From: Aplectana chamaeleonis
Lineage: Eukaryota; Nematoda; Chromadorea; Rhabditida; Cosmocercidae
Direction of reading: 5' to 3'
Assembly: GCA_029168955.1 (NCBI GenBank)
Contig: JAPDOI010000900.1
Location: 55,001-119,000, forward strand
Length of the DNA stretch: 64,000 nt
Shown piece by piece: positions 1-9,950 of this stretch; within the stretch, counting starts at the first letter, position 1, and each line of letters opens with the position of its first letter. Under the pieces are notes generated by a model. It saw nothing but the letters and a program-made list of their open reading frames with translations. It was not told the origin of the DNA and did no database searches. Made by a program: the position numbers and the translations under genes.

Positions 1-130
1 AAAGCGTGATCCACGGGAAAGTCGCGGCAAAGCCGCGGAAGAGTCCAGGGTCGCTTGGGAGTCGCGGGATGGTCCGGGATCGCGAAGGAGTCGTGGGGCA
101 GTAGCGGAAGACTCACGGCAATAAAAGATC
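1..130. repeat. GC-rich degenerate CGCGG-type repeat
   Basis: Imperfect reiteration of short words such as GTCGCGG, GCCGCGG and GTCGCGGG. It is cut by the window edge, so its full extent is unknown. Similar CGCGG-rich wording occurs at 42840-43050 inside a hAT-like element, so this may be the tail of a related element. No coding potential seen. Confidence 0.3.
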
Positions 131-448
131 TCTAGCTCAAACCAGTGGAAGTCGCCAATTTCCTGTCACTTTGATCATGCAATAATGAATTTTAAATGTA
201 AATAAATCAGAAAAAATAGATAACAAAAAATAAATAAATGAAAACAAAAAGAAAAAAGAAATAAATAAAGGAAAGAAGAAGGTCTAAAAACGCCCCACTC
301 AGGGATCTTCCAAAAAAGAGGATCCCAGCAACGTTGCCACATATGCCAACATTCCTAGGAGTAATCTGAGAAATAAAAGGCTACAGCTCGACACTCTTGC
401 TCTCCGTAGGAGAAGAAATGATATATACTTAATTTTCAAAATGTTGAA

Positions 449-524
449 TAGCTTGGTGGGTCTTAAACTATCTGAATTCTTCTCCTTGAGACGCTCTAAT
501 ACTAGAGGTCAGGGGTTCAAACTC
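449..524 (+). repeat. possible tRNA-derived SINE-like fragment
   Basis: An A-box-like TAGCTTGGTGGG (449-460) is followed by a B-box-like GGTTCAAACTC (514-524). No paired acceptor stem is visible, so this is not a functional tRNA. It could be a SINE head or chance. Confidence 0.2.
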
Positions 525-766
525 AGCTTCTCTCAGCCTCGAACTCGCTTAAGGCGTAATTTTTTTCAAAATTCGAGGGAGCTTGGAATACCTGTGCTTC
601 AGTAAAAGGCTTTTGGTGCCTAGTTCTTTCAGTATTTTTAAAAGGCAGGTTGACCGGTATTTGCAACAGGAACCGTTTATTGGCTCTAGTAGGGCCTAGT
701 TTTCTTTCTTTTTGTTTGCTGTTGGTTATGTTTCAATGTTTTTCCATTCGCTTTTTTTTTTGTTAT

Positions 767-1165
767 TCACATGTGCTGACGCGCAACTCTTTTCCCGAGA
801 ACATAAGCGGCTTCCTTTCCAGATTTGAATACATTGCTGTCAAATTCAATGTTGGAGACGGTGGCGGGTGAGCTCTTACTTGTGAGCCTTCTCAGGACCT
901 TCCAAGTAGCTGCACTGTCCGTCTTTAAATCCAACTGCCCGGTTAACTTTCCCACTTTACTCTCTTGTGTCTGTCGAGATCCTTACTGATCACTTCATCA
1001 AGCTGAGCAACAACAGAATCCAGATGGTTGAGAGCTCTCCTGGCATCTCTGGTCCTGATTTTCTCGAGAATTTCTCTGGTGACTTTGGATAGAACGTCTA
1101 AACACGGCCAACAAGAATAGCCGCATTCATGACCCTGGGGATTGCACCAGATAAGTGGCACTCTT
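767..1165 (-). pseudogene. non-LTR retrotransposon fragment (endonuclease-RT linker)
   Basis: Two overlapping minus-strand frames (767-955 and the end of 943-1401) carry words shared with the better preserved CR1/Jockey-like copies in this window, including IRTRDARRA, KDLDRHK, ATWKVLR and NVFKSGKEAAY. These belong to the segment between the AP-endonuclease and RT domains. The two frames show at least one frameshift. Both the endonuclease and the RT core are absent, so it is a dead fragment. Confidence 0.8.
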
Positions 1166-1610
1166 TTTGGTTCACGCCGAACCTCTCGGCGTGATACCAG
1201 GTTCACTCGCGTCCAAATCACCCTTTCTTTCGTGTCCTCATCTGATGTGCTCGGTGATGACACCTCATCAGCCTGCTGTCGACATGTGAGTTTGCCTGAG
1301 AAGCAAGCATGGTGCAGCATCGGGCCATAAACACTAAAAAAATAATGACGGGTACACCTCGATTGCAGCTCGAACTCGCAATGAATCAAAGGGATCACCA
1401 CGCTATAGAGCTTGATTTGAACTGACTTTTCTCTTGACCAATATTTCCAAAAGCGTATGGTCTTTTGAAGGCATCGTACGCGCAGAAAACCGTATATTAT
1501 TTTTTCATGTTTTTGTGTAGCTTGGCCTCTCTAGTGAACGAAAATGTCGAAAGGGCCCATGAAAAACCTTCATTTGTAAACAAAAGTCAATAGGAACACA
1601 TTGTAAATAC
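1166..1610. other. no recognised gene
   Basis: Low-complexity and unassigned sequence between the retroelement fragment and the candidate exon at 1611-1690. Nothing here could be assigned to a family. Confidence 0.4.
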
Positions 1611-1690
1611 GAATTTGAATTTCGCGCCAAAATCATTTTTGAGGTTTTTCTGCTTCTGGAGGCCTCGTCACTGTCATTTTCGGAGTTTTT
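1611..1690 (-). CDS. candidate internal exon (continuation of the 2687-3467 gene)
   Basis: On the minus strand an 80-bp open stretch is bounded by an acceptor ending CACATGCAG and a donor GTATTT. It starts in phase 0, which matches the phase-0 end of the upstream exon at 2687-2762, and encodes a charged Ser/Lys/Arg-rich peptide (KNSENDSDEASRSRKTSK). The intervening ~1-kb intron would contain the TIR element at 1945-2597. The protein family is unknown. The next downstream exon was not found, and lower coordinates run into a retroelement fragment. Confidence 0.35.
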
Positions 1691-1944
1691 CTGCATGTGG
1701 AGTTCATGCCGTAACTATTTTTCATGTTGCCCTACGATCGCACCAATATTCTAGGGAAAAAGTGCTAGATGACTGGTGAGAATTGGTGGCGGATCTTCAT
1801 CTTTGACGCCTTCAAACCTCATTGCGCAACGTTTTTGACGCGCCAAAGTTTACCAGTGTGGTCTACCGGGCTCAATCATGAAATTGGGTTTGAAAAATAA
1901 AAATTGATTTCCAGCGCGAACGATGCCTTTAAGCTACACACTGA

Positions 1945-2597
1945 GGGCTGTAGTAAACCACCCCTATCAGATGATCTGATATTATTTCGATAAGATGATC
2001 TGATATTCTTCCAGACACGTTTCAGATGATCTTAATTTCGTATTGATTCATAATTATCGCTATCAGTCATAACTGGTCGCTGAACTTAGGCCCGTATTCA
2101 TTCGATTAGCGGTGATTCGCCCTAAAGCGGTCGTCCTCGCATATTCATGATATGATAATACATCATTATACCTGTGAGAATAAGAAAAACCGGCCCTCAT
2201 TCTGTAGGTGGTTATTCCCTAATCGACCAACTCCATGCTTTCTTTCTCAATGAATGAGATGAGATGCTTGTTGTTTTGTGAAAGCTGATAATGATAACTG
2301 GTATTTCATCTGAAGAATAAGAGGCGCTCCGGGGTTACTCTTAAAGATAAGACTACCTGTTCCGGAAATGCATGCTCTCTCGCTTTTCTCTGTCCAGATG
2401 ATCTGTAGAAGTTCAACTAACCTGATGAAGTTAGCATCAGCATCTTAAAAATGTTCATCATCTGAATGATGCGCTCACAGAAGAGATTCATATCCTTCAA
2501 CATATCATCAAGATAATCTTACAATTCATCCCAACATTTGTTCATAAGATCGTTTAAGATCATCTCAACTTTATTTTGAGGGGGTTTACTACAGCCC
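1945..2597. mobile_element. PIF/Harbinger-like non-autonomous TIR element, 653 bp
   Basis: The left end GGGCTGTAGTAAACC is matched by its reverse complement at the right end (GGTTTACTACAGCCC), and both ends are flanked by TGA (1942-1944 and 2598-2600), a 3-bp target duplication. The interior is AT-rich with repeated GATGATCT words and has no transposase ORF. GGGC-type termini with 3-bp duplications are typical of PIF/Harbinger, although that superfamily prefers TWA targets, so the assignment is inference. It probably lies in an intron of the minus-strand gene. Confidence 0.65.
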
Positions 2598-2686
2598 TGA
2601 CTGACTTCATTTAATAACAGCATCATGTTAACTACGATGAAAAAAACAATTTCATGGTCTGATCATTGAAAAAAAGGGAGCCTTAC

Positions 2687-3467
2687 CTCTGACAACTGCC
2701 GCTTCATTCTACCTTCCTCCCCAGAGCGCTGACTTTCACTATCAAGACAGATGGTACCGCCGCTGAAAAGTTCTTTTGAAACTAGGAAAATACAAGTGCA
2801 CGTAATCCAACCTCACCTATTCTCAGTTTCTTCAGCTGTAGACGAACATGGTGACAGCCGCGAATTCGCTGGAGCTGTCATTTGCTGATAAGCGCAATCG
2901 TCCTGCGGTGGCGTCGAAGGATCACTGAAATTCTGACCAAACACTTGAATGAAATGTGGCGAAATTATTCTAAAGAAAGCAGAGTAGAACGCGGTTGTGT
3001 TTTTCTCAGCGAGAGGTTAGGGGAGTCGAAGAATTTGACTAAAAGGTTAAAAATTTGAGATGGAAATCGCAAGATTTTCGGCTCAAAAACAAAAAAATGG
3101 GTAGGGGTTCGCAAACATGCCTGGGAATTTCGGTAACGAAGGAGGGGGATCGCAGCTTTGCTGTTCGCCTACACAGCGTCCCACTTAACCCTATTCCGAA
3201 GCTTCATGTATCCGCGACGGTTTCGGAACATCCGATAATGGGGTTGTGAGGGAAACCGCCTAAAGTTTTACAAATTCTGAATGACATGCGTGAATGACAT
3301 GAGTGTGAAACGTTTCCTGATTTCCCCTAGCGGTTGGAACTCCTGGTAGGTAAAATTCTAGAGTCGGTGCAGTATGTTTTCCAGACCACCTGCCCCCTCC
3401 CACACATCCGAGCCCGCTCTTCGATTTCTTCAACGCTCGAATCGAGAATTTCCGAATACACCTTCAT
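2687..3467 (-). CDS. spliced host gene, four exons, unknown function
   Basis: Four minus-strand exons join in frame: 3467-3390 (ATG at 3467, 26 codons), 3342-3272, 2924-2817 and 2762-2687. Donors read GTGGTC, GTAAAA, GTGAGG and GTAAGG. Acceptors end ACCTACCAG, AGAATTTCAG and AACTTTTCAG. Intron lengths are 47, 347 and 54 bp, typical of nematodes. Exon lengths 78, 71, 108 and 76 bp give compatible phases (0, 2, 2, 0) with no stop. The product starts MKVYSEILDSSVEEIEERAR, which is acidic and helical in look, continues with a basic stretch, then a Pro/Ser/Thr-rich low-complexity tail (DPSTPPQDDCAYQQM). I do not recognise the family. The Met may be internal if an upstream exon exists, and the 3' end is open (see 1611-1690). 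Confidence 0.6.
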
Positions 3468-4014
3468 GACGATATTTCAGTATAAACGAGATGAGGCAGC
3501 ATCAAAGGGGAAGCGCGGGAAGGAAATGATTCAATCTATTCCAACACGCTGCAACAAAATCTCGTAATACCAAGACACCGCACGCAGGTAGAGTGAGTTG
3601 GAACGAGCGGCGATATGCAACGGAACTGAAGGCTTTAAGAATAAATCTTGTTGTGGCGATTTACGGCAATACACACAGCAAACTCTCACGCCAGCAGGAA
3701 AAAAATAAGCGTAGTGCAAATCACCGACGTTATCCAGGCTTGCACAGCCACGGAGATAGCATCGACAAACTGCTTTCAAATCCCCCAGCGCGACTGCTAC
3801 CTCGCGACACATTGATGGAGCCAACGCCTGCTGCACTGTATACTCTATTCGAGATTCCGCAGGCGATGAGAGCTGTTTTGCGTTGGGAGCGCGCGGCTGC
3901 GATTCCGATCAAGCCTAGTAACACCTGAGCAATATGACACTCGTTAAGACTCGTCTTGAAAAAATTTATTTTTCGGCGCCACAAGGCTAAATCAGAAGGC
4001 ATGCAGCGCGACCC
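3468..4014. other. spacer between two minus-strand gene models
   Basis: About 550 bp between the putative stop of the upstream model (4015) and the ATG of the next (3467). Frames are open on both strands (3531-3836 and 3730-4002 minus, 3593-3928 plus). The minus frame at 3531-3836 reads protein-like but I found no consistent splice path into either neighbour. It holds the poly(A) signal at 3965-3970. Confidence 0.35.
3965..3970 (-). terminator. AATAAA poly(A) signal
   Basis: Minus-strand AATAAA lies 45 nt downstream of the proposed TAG stop at 4017-4015. The position fits 3'-end formation of the upstream gene model. AT-rich sequence makes a chance match possible. Confidence 0.35.
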
Positions 4015-5345
4015 CTAGCGAAAGACGGCTCCCTCGCTCTGGAATCCCAAACAGAGAGTATATCCATACCCACCACAACTGCAACTACAACGCGGACTGC
4101 ACGAAGATGCAACACTGCAGAGGCCTTTACTAAATCAGAAAAGACTCACTGGGCCGGGAAAATGCTCATCAAGCTGCTGCCATGTAAGCTGTTCCCAGAA
4201 GGCGTTTGTGATCCATGAGACACAGACAGCGCTCGCAACCCAAGAGGTGCGGAACCTGGGGCAGGAACTGATGGTTTGCGTCCTATTGTGCTGTTTGAAG
4301 CGGAGGCCGAAGACCCAGCACGCCTGCAAACTTTCTTATTTACGCCACTATTATACTTGAGTGTTGCCGAACCGAAATTTTCGCAAACAGTAATTGAGCG
4401 CTCATCACCTGAGCCAGTGCTGTCAGAGTGCCAAATAGCGAAACGCTTTGTATCACGGTCAGCCGTACACAAACAGAGATCGTGTTTTTCAGCCTCGACA
4501 GGGAGTTGTAGAATGGCAAGGCGTTACCATGAAATCCGAGGAGAAAGGAAATCAACAAGCACCGCCTCATATCGGTTTTAAAACCGTATTCTATTATGCA
4601 GAAAATGAAGGAGCACTCTTCATAATACTGCTAGTTTCAACTCATCAGGTGAGAAAAATTCAAAAGAATTTAGTACGTTCTTGGCGCAGGTTCCAGAAGC
4701 TGCAACTCGGCGAGAAAAAGTTTCGTGAAAAATTTTCTGTTTAAAGTCATGTGCATTAACCCATCCTCGTTATAATTTTCGAAAAAAAAACTCGGTGCTG
4801 ACTAAACTTCGAATTCGGCAAATTTCACATTGGCTTCAATGACAAGTGTACTGACGCGGGTGATATGAGGACTGACAGGAGAGGACCCTCCGGGATAGGA
4901 GACGTCCTGAAAAAAAAACCTGAGAGCTGTGGGGAATGGATAGAGTGACACTCCTGCATGTTGGGTTTTATCTACGGACCTTACGGTGGAAAAACAAGAG
5001 AATTAGTAGACAGATTCTCTTGAAGCGGACACCCTGACTGTTTTTGGCTTTTCACAAACAAAAATGGTATAGCTACTATATCTGACAACCATCTACCTCA
5101 AACTGTTTTATTTGGATCAATATGGGGGATTTTTTTCGACTCTTTGGCCATATCTCACCTTCGAGCTCCGGAGAATCGGAAAAAATTTCGTTCGCGACCG
5201 AGCCAAGTTCAGTACCTTTCGACGAAGGGTTAGCAGATTTATTGGGCAACTGATTGCTGTCTTCCGAGAATGAAGACTGCGGCCACGATGATTTGAAAGA
5301 AGGATTTATCGCTTTGCTTTTCACAATGGGAATGCTTCCTCTTCG
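4015..5345 (-). CDS. spliced host gene, 3' four exons, unknown function
   Basis: Minus-strand exons 5345-5159, 4699-4629, 4493-4150 and 4096-4015 keep one reading frame. Donors are GTGAGA, GTATTA and GTGAGT; acceptors end CAAATCAG, GAGTTGCAG, a weak CTGTCGAG and TTCGTGCAG. The last intron is 53 bp. The model ends at TAG (4017-4015). If the final donor is not used, translation instead stops at TGA 4148-4146. The peptide is Ser/Pro-rich (SSWPQSSFSEDSNQLPNKS), then FEFFSPDELKLA, then a Ser/Gly segment (RRAGSSASASNSTIGRKPS) and a Cys-rich end (CSCSCGGYGYTLC). The first exon has no start codon, so 5' exons lie upstream, perhaps beyond the retroelement remnants. No family recognised. It is in tandem with the gene at 2687-3467. 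Confidence 0.45.
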
Positions 5346-5563
5346 CTGATTTGCAAACGACTTTTATGTGTTCAAAACGCGTGCACTCCTTTAAGTGAGC
5401 GAAATAATACGCGAAATGCTAGTACAAGAAGGTGAGAATAATATTTTTTGAATAATGTAAGGAAATTGCAAATACAATGAGATCAGAAAAAACAAGTTAA
5501 AATGTGAAAGAGAAACCTCGCGAAAAAAACAATCGAATAAATGCAGAACTAAATTTGCAGATG

Positions 5564-5645
5564 CATGGCGGGAATAAAACCAGTAACCCCAGCCTTCCTT
5601 CGTGGTTTATTAATCAACAGCGCTATCCTCTCGACCATCTCTTCT
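5564..5645 (-). tRNA. tRNA-like remnant or SINE head (weak)
   Basis: On the minus strand TGGTCGAGAGG resembles a tRNA A box and GGTTTTATTCC a degraded B box, about 50 nt apart. A paired acceptor stem is not evident and the B box has substitutions, so a functional tRNA is unlikely. Confidence 0.18.
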
Positions 5646-5916
5646 CGTTCATCATGGTAACTCCAATCAACTGATTAGGGCAATGGAATACATAGTGCGC
5701 CTGGAAACGGCTTATATACCACGAATGAGCCAGAAACAAACCGCCAAACCTTGTATAGGGTGATTTTTTGTTATCAAATGTATGCCGAGCAGCTTCTTCT
5801 TCCGCTGCTTTCGAAACACTGAACTGGTGCTTGTGGAGGCGTCAGAACGTAGCGAATGGAAATAAAACGAGGATTTATCGTTCGCTTGTCGTGCCAGCAT
5901 TGCTGTATGCAGCTGA

Positions 5917-6984
5917 CAAGGAAAGTATACAAAGTGTATGTCGGATCTGCGGAAACGAATTGTATTATCAGTATCTCTTGAGCACCAATAGTAAAACTTT
6001 GCAAAACCCCGTCCCGAGCAGCTGGTTGTAAAAAGTTATGAGCGTTTTCAAAGTTTCGCGAATAGGCAACGGTACCCATCAGAATTTTTTTGGGGTCTTT
6101 GGGGTTTTGGGTTTTTTTGGGTTCGGATTTTGCTCGAAACTGGTATATAGGGATAATATGAGTTGCTGAAAACGAATCTGGGATCTGTTTGTGGAATTTC
6201 CGAGGTTTACTGTACGTTACGGTTGGTAATATGCCATTTAAGGGGCGAAACCTGCCTTTAATGTTCGAAAATCGGCAAATGGACACCAAATTCGTATTCA
6301 CCACCAGAATAACCCCCGAATACGAATTTTGAGTCGAATCTGAGACTTTGATAAAACTACCGTACACCCACCATAATCTGTAGAAAATCGACAAACGGAC
6401 CTCAGATTCGTGTTTAGCACATCAAATTACACTCAGAGAATGATTTTGAGACACATATATCGAAGAAATCCGGAAATCTCGAAAGTGGCGTTTTGCACTC
6501 AAATATTTTCCCCGCTGGAATACTCTGAGCGGATTAAGCCGAAAACTTTAAAAAATCGACAAACCAACCTCAGATTACTGATCAGCGCCCCGAGAACCAC
6601 TCCTGGGAGAATTTTAAGCGAAATCTGCATCTGAAGCGCTTTCAGAACCCCTAATTGATATAAGTAACTGCCCAACCGAAAATCCGCACAAGTCCAGAAC
6701 GATGGTAGCCTGCACAAAAATCGGAAAATGTGCTTCTACCCAAACTTAGCTCAGGGGGTAGTTTTGAGAGCTGATCTCAATTACGAGGTCCGTTTCCAGA
6801 TTTTCGAAAGTTTACTGAGCGTTTTGGAAGGAACAAAAAGCACAAAAAACAACAGTTTTGAGCTCATAACTTCTCGAAACTAGCGGCTCGGGATGGGGTA
6901 CTGTGCAGTTTTACTATACTTGCCCAAGAGACAAACTACAACTCGTTTCCGCAGATCCGACATACGCTTTTTATACTTCCCTCG
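5917..6984. mobile_element. CAAGG-family foldback DNA element, 1068 bp
   Basis: The left end CAAGGAAAGTATACAAAG mirrors the right end (CTTTTTATACTTCCCTCG), and the inverted similarity continues for well over 100 bp on each side (the left TTATGAGCG region pairs with the right CTCATAACTT region). Left flank is TGA (5914-5916); the right flank is TCA (6985-6987) where TGA is expected from the interrupted RT frame. Related copies lie at 26074-28952 and 55333-61456. No transposase ORF. The TIR does not match a superfamily I can name. Confidence 0.75.
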
Positions 6985-7018
6985 TCAGACGTGAGCACTG
7001 CCGAAATTGGATCTTCAG

Positions 7019-7154
7019 GGGCCGTATGCACATCTCTCCCCGTGCGTCTCCGTCCCCGCGAAGCCACTCTGTGATTGGTCATAAGGCGGAACTGACCAAT
7101 CATGGATGGCCTTAGCGGGGCGGGGACGCGCGGGGAGGGATGCGCGTAAGGCCC
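7019..7154. mobile_element. 136-bp MITE with GGGCC termini
   Basis: The left end GGGCCGTATGCACATC and the reverse complement of the right end, GGGCCTTACGCGCATC, form ~24-bp TIRs. CAG flanks both sides (7016-7018 and 7155-7157). Removing the element plus one CAG restores the RT reading frame (LDLQKLEVFEK), which confirms the boundaries. The interior is itself nearly palindromic (GATTGGTCA...TGACCAATC). 3-bp duplication and GGGCC ends suggest a PIF/Harbinger-like MITE. Confidence 0.75.
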
Positions 7155-7313
7155 CAGAAACTTGAAGTTTTTGAAAAGCGATGTCTCCGAGGGATCCTAG
7201 GCGTGTCTCTACGCGATCATGTCACGACTGAGAATATCCGCTTACGTTGCGAGCACCTACCCACAATCAAAAGCGAAGTCAGCTAGCGTAGGCCGCGCTG
7301 GTTTGGTCATGTT

Positions 7314-9024
7314 TGCTGGTGTGCGTAAATACGGTTTACGATTTACGGTGTTTTTTGGCCTCTTAATTACGATTTACGATTTACGACATTTTGGACCGTA
7401 AATCATAATTTTCGTAAATAAAAATACAGGTAATGGAAGTAAATAACAATACATCTAACACTGACCTGCTCTAATCCCACTTTGCGTATACTAATGTTTT
7501 TGGTGAGGAGATGGGAGCAACCTAGACGTATGACTACATGCAGCACGATCCCATTATCAACCTTTAACGTGATCTTATCATTATAACGCGGGACGCACGG
7601 TCGGATTTGGAGGCGCTGGATAACAGATCCGCGTTGGGCGCCGCCCATGTCTTACTAGCTGCCGCCTAGGACGCAAGGCAACCTAGAAGCACTCTTCACA
7701 AAAAACTTCGTTCTCGAGTTTTTTCATGATGAGCAACTGAATCGATTTCTATAACTACATTAGCTTCAAAACATCAAGCCAAGCAGTATAAGCAATCGAC
7801 GAATTCCTTCGAGTTGTGCTCCTGGCCCGCCTTTTGACTAGATTACGTCCACTCAGAGTCCATAGAAATCAACAAGAGGAGCATTGGTTTTTTGTCCCGA
7901 AAGTTCAAAGCTCAAAATCGTTTCCTCTGTTAATTTATCTTTGTCCGCAGTAAACGGACACTCAGAAAAGGCGTGAGCGCTACTTTAAACGCTCACCTTC
8001 GCCGTTTATGTAGAACCGTTATCTGTCATAAATGCGAGCGTTTGGTGGGGCGCTTTCGTTATATCCTCAAACTATGGGGACTCAACTACACAAAGCGGCA
8101 AAAATTAAAAATCGGTTTTCTGTGCGTACGTTGCCTTTAATAATCTACAGCATCGTCACCATAAAGCTACGATTCTGCAAGTGATTTAGGGGATATAGGA
8201 AAAAACGATTACGTGAGAACTGGTCCGCGCAGCGATTATGTAAGCCCTGATACCTGGGATTGAACTCGACTAGAAAATCTGACCTTGTGTGAGAGTTTCA
8301 CTTCTCGAGGCCCTAAGCTATCTTGATTTTGGAAGGGGAGGGAAACTCCGGATTGGTTCGAAGTTTTTTGGGGGTGAAAAATTAGGCGCGGACCAGTTCT
8401 CCGGCAACAACATGGGCGACCGATACTGTGCTCTAGATAAGAGTAGGCACGAATCGCACGGATACTTTACGACCCCTCTTGGAGGTAAGCGCAAACTCAG
8501 AGCCAGTTTTTAACGTACGTGCACCGAGTTTGAGCCAACATTCAGTAGGGAACTCAAAGTATCAGTGCGATCCTTGCAGACTGCATAATCGATGTTGCGG
8601 TTTCGCTAGCATGTGAGCGGTGTTCTCAAACTCGGCCACTGGGAATAGCTCAGATACTATAATTTTGGCTCGGAGTATATTTGTGTCCCTGTTGACCAGC
8701 AGATGCGCGGACAGCTGAATCGGACTTGCGGATTTCTCTAAATCTGGGAAAAAGTTGTGGAATGAGTGAGAAGGGGAAGTAGAGAAATACAGGTAAGAGG
8801 GTTCCACTAAATGTGGATAGCTGTCAAATACTGAACGCAACTAAATGTGAACTGTGTACGTGAGACGGTGAACAGTAGGTAGTTTCCCTTGTTTCACCAC
8901 AGTAATAATATTTTCAATGGTTATTACTATTATTTGCTGTTTACGATTTACGATTTACTATGGTTTTGTCGTAAATACGTTTTACGATTTACGACATTTG
9001 AAATTTTATTTACGCACACCCCTG
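7314..9024. mobile_element. hAT-like non-autonomous element with TTTACGA repeats
   Basis: The right terminus, read inward, is CAGGGGTGTGCGTAAATA; the left shares GGTGTGCGTAAATA but its first bases have decayed. Next to both termini are reiterated GTTTACGATTTACG words (7327-7400 and 8938-9000). Flanks ATGTTTGC and ATGCTAAC match at only 5 of 8 positions, so the duplication is eroded. The interruption of the RT tail fixes the boundaries to within a few bases. No transposase gene; the interior holds unassigned sequence only. Confidence 0.6.
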
Positions 9025-9199
9025 ATGCTAACAGAACGCCGGCCTCACCAGTTGCTCTTCAGACAACAACCGGTGGAATGAAAAGTGCAGCGATCAGCGC
9101 CCAGAAGGATTTGGATCAAGCAAGTCGAAGATGACTTGATGAAAAGCAGACTGTCTGAGGCTGATGAGAGACTAACAGCACTGGATCGCTCTGCGTGAG

Positions 9200-9950
9200 A
9201 GGCAGTTGTTCGCGATTGTCGCGGATGCCACGGTGGCTGGTGGCGCACCATTAGGCCCCAGCCTGTTTCCACTACGCAAGCCACTTGGAGACGAGGCTTG
9301 CTCGCGCTGCCCCACCTCCCTCCTACGCGCTGCTTATATAACGCGGCTGTCCTCGGTTCAGTGGTCTGCCCAGCGCCGGATGGCGTTGGCCTACAGTACC
9401 GATGATACTGCGCTGCTCTAGCAGCGATGGCCTCCTGGGTGACCCCGGAACTATGGGCTCCGTCACCAGCAGCCGTTGCTGCTGAGGAAGCCGGCATTCG
9501 GGCGCCAGCTCGGCGTAGTCCGAGCGGCCTGGAGGTTGGTGGAGACTCATCGGCTTCTGGTATTAGTCACCGCTAGGGATGTGCGGTTGACTAGTGGGAT
9601 AGGTGCGATACTTAGCCGCCACGTATTACGCTACATATATTACGCCGTGTTAGACTACGCAAGGGGGTGTGTATACAAGTCTGTTGGTACCTGCTCGTTG
9701 TTGCCCCTGCTTCTGCTGAACCCAGCAGACGTTCGAGTGTACACAGGGATCGTTCGAGCGATACAGCGTACACAACTATATCGCGAAAGTATCCCAAACA
9801 TTGCATAAAGGTGTCGCCGTCCGGCACACTAAGGCCTCTGGCCCATGACACCTTAGGATCCGTACCTAAGGAGTTCTTGAAGTCTTTGGCACCAAGCCAC
9901 AATTTCGCCACCCTGACCTGTCGATCGCTGATGAGTGATATCCAAAAACT
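9200..9950. other. no recognised gene
   Basis: GC-richer stretch with overlapping open frames on both strands (for example 9045-9497 minus and 9667-9969 plus). None contains a recognisable domain. It probably contains decayed retroelement sequence between the RT tail and the RTE-type element. Confidence 0.3.

Larger units (their letters stand above)
5768..9200 (+). pseudogene. RT C-terminal tail of a non-LTR element, in four pieces
   Basis: Pieces at 5768-5916, 6985-7018, 7155-7313 and 9025-9200 read as one RT C-terminal domain once the intervening DNA elements are skipped: RIYRSLVVPALLYAA, then ALPKLDL, then KLEVFEKRCLRGILG and PRWFGHV, then WIKQVEDDL. LLYxxETW, RWFGHV and WxxQVxxDL are standard words of this domain. 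A TGG to TGA change and a TAG show it was already a pseudogene. The three interrupting elements are listed separately. No RT core is left. Confidence 0.7.

Noticed and set aside
449..524. Functional tRNA gene
   Set aside because: A- and B-box-like words are present, but no acceptor-stem pairing and unusual spacing.
3593..3928. 111-codon plus-strand ORF and opposing minus ORFs
   Set aside because: Several frames are open on both strands. None joins the neighbouring exons in phase, so I could not choose one.
7403..7648. 81-codon minus ORF
   Set aside because: It lies inside a hAT-like element and has no recognisable domain.
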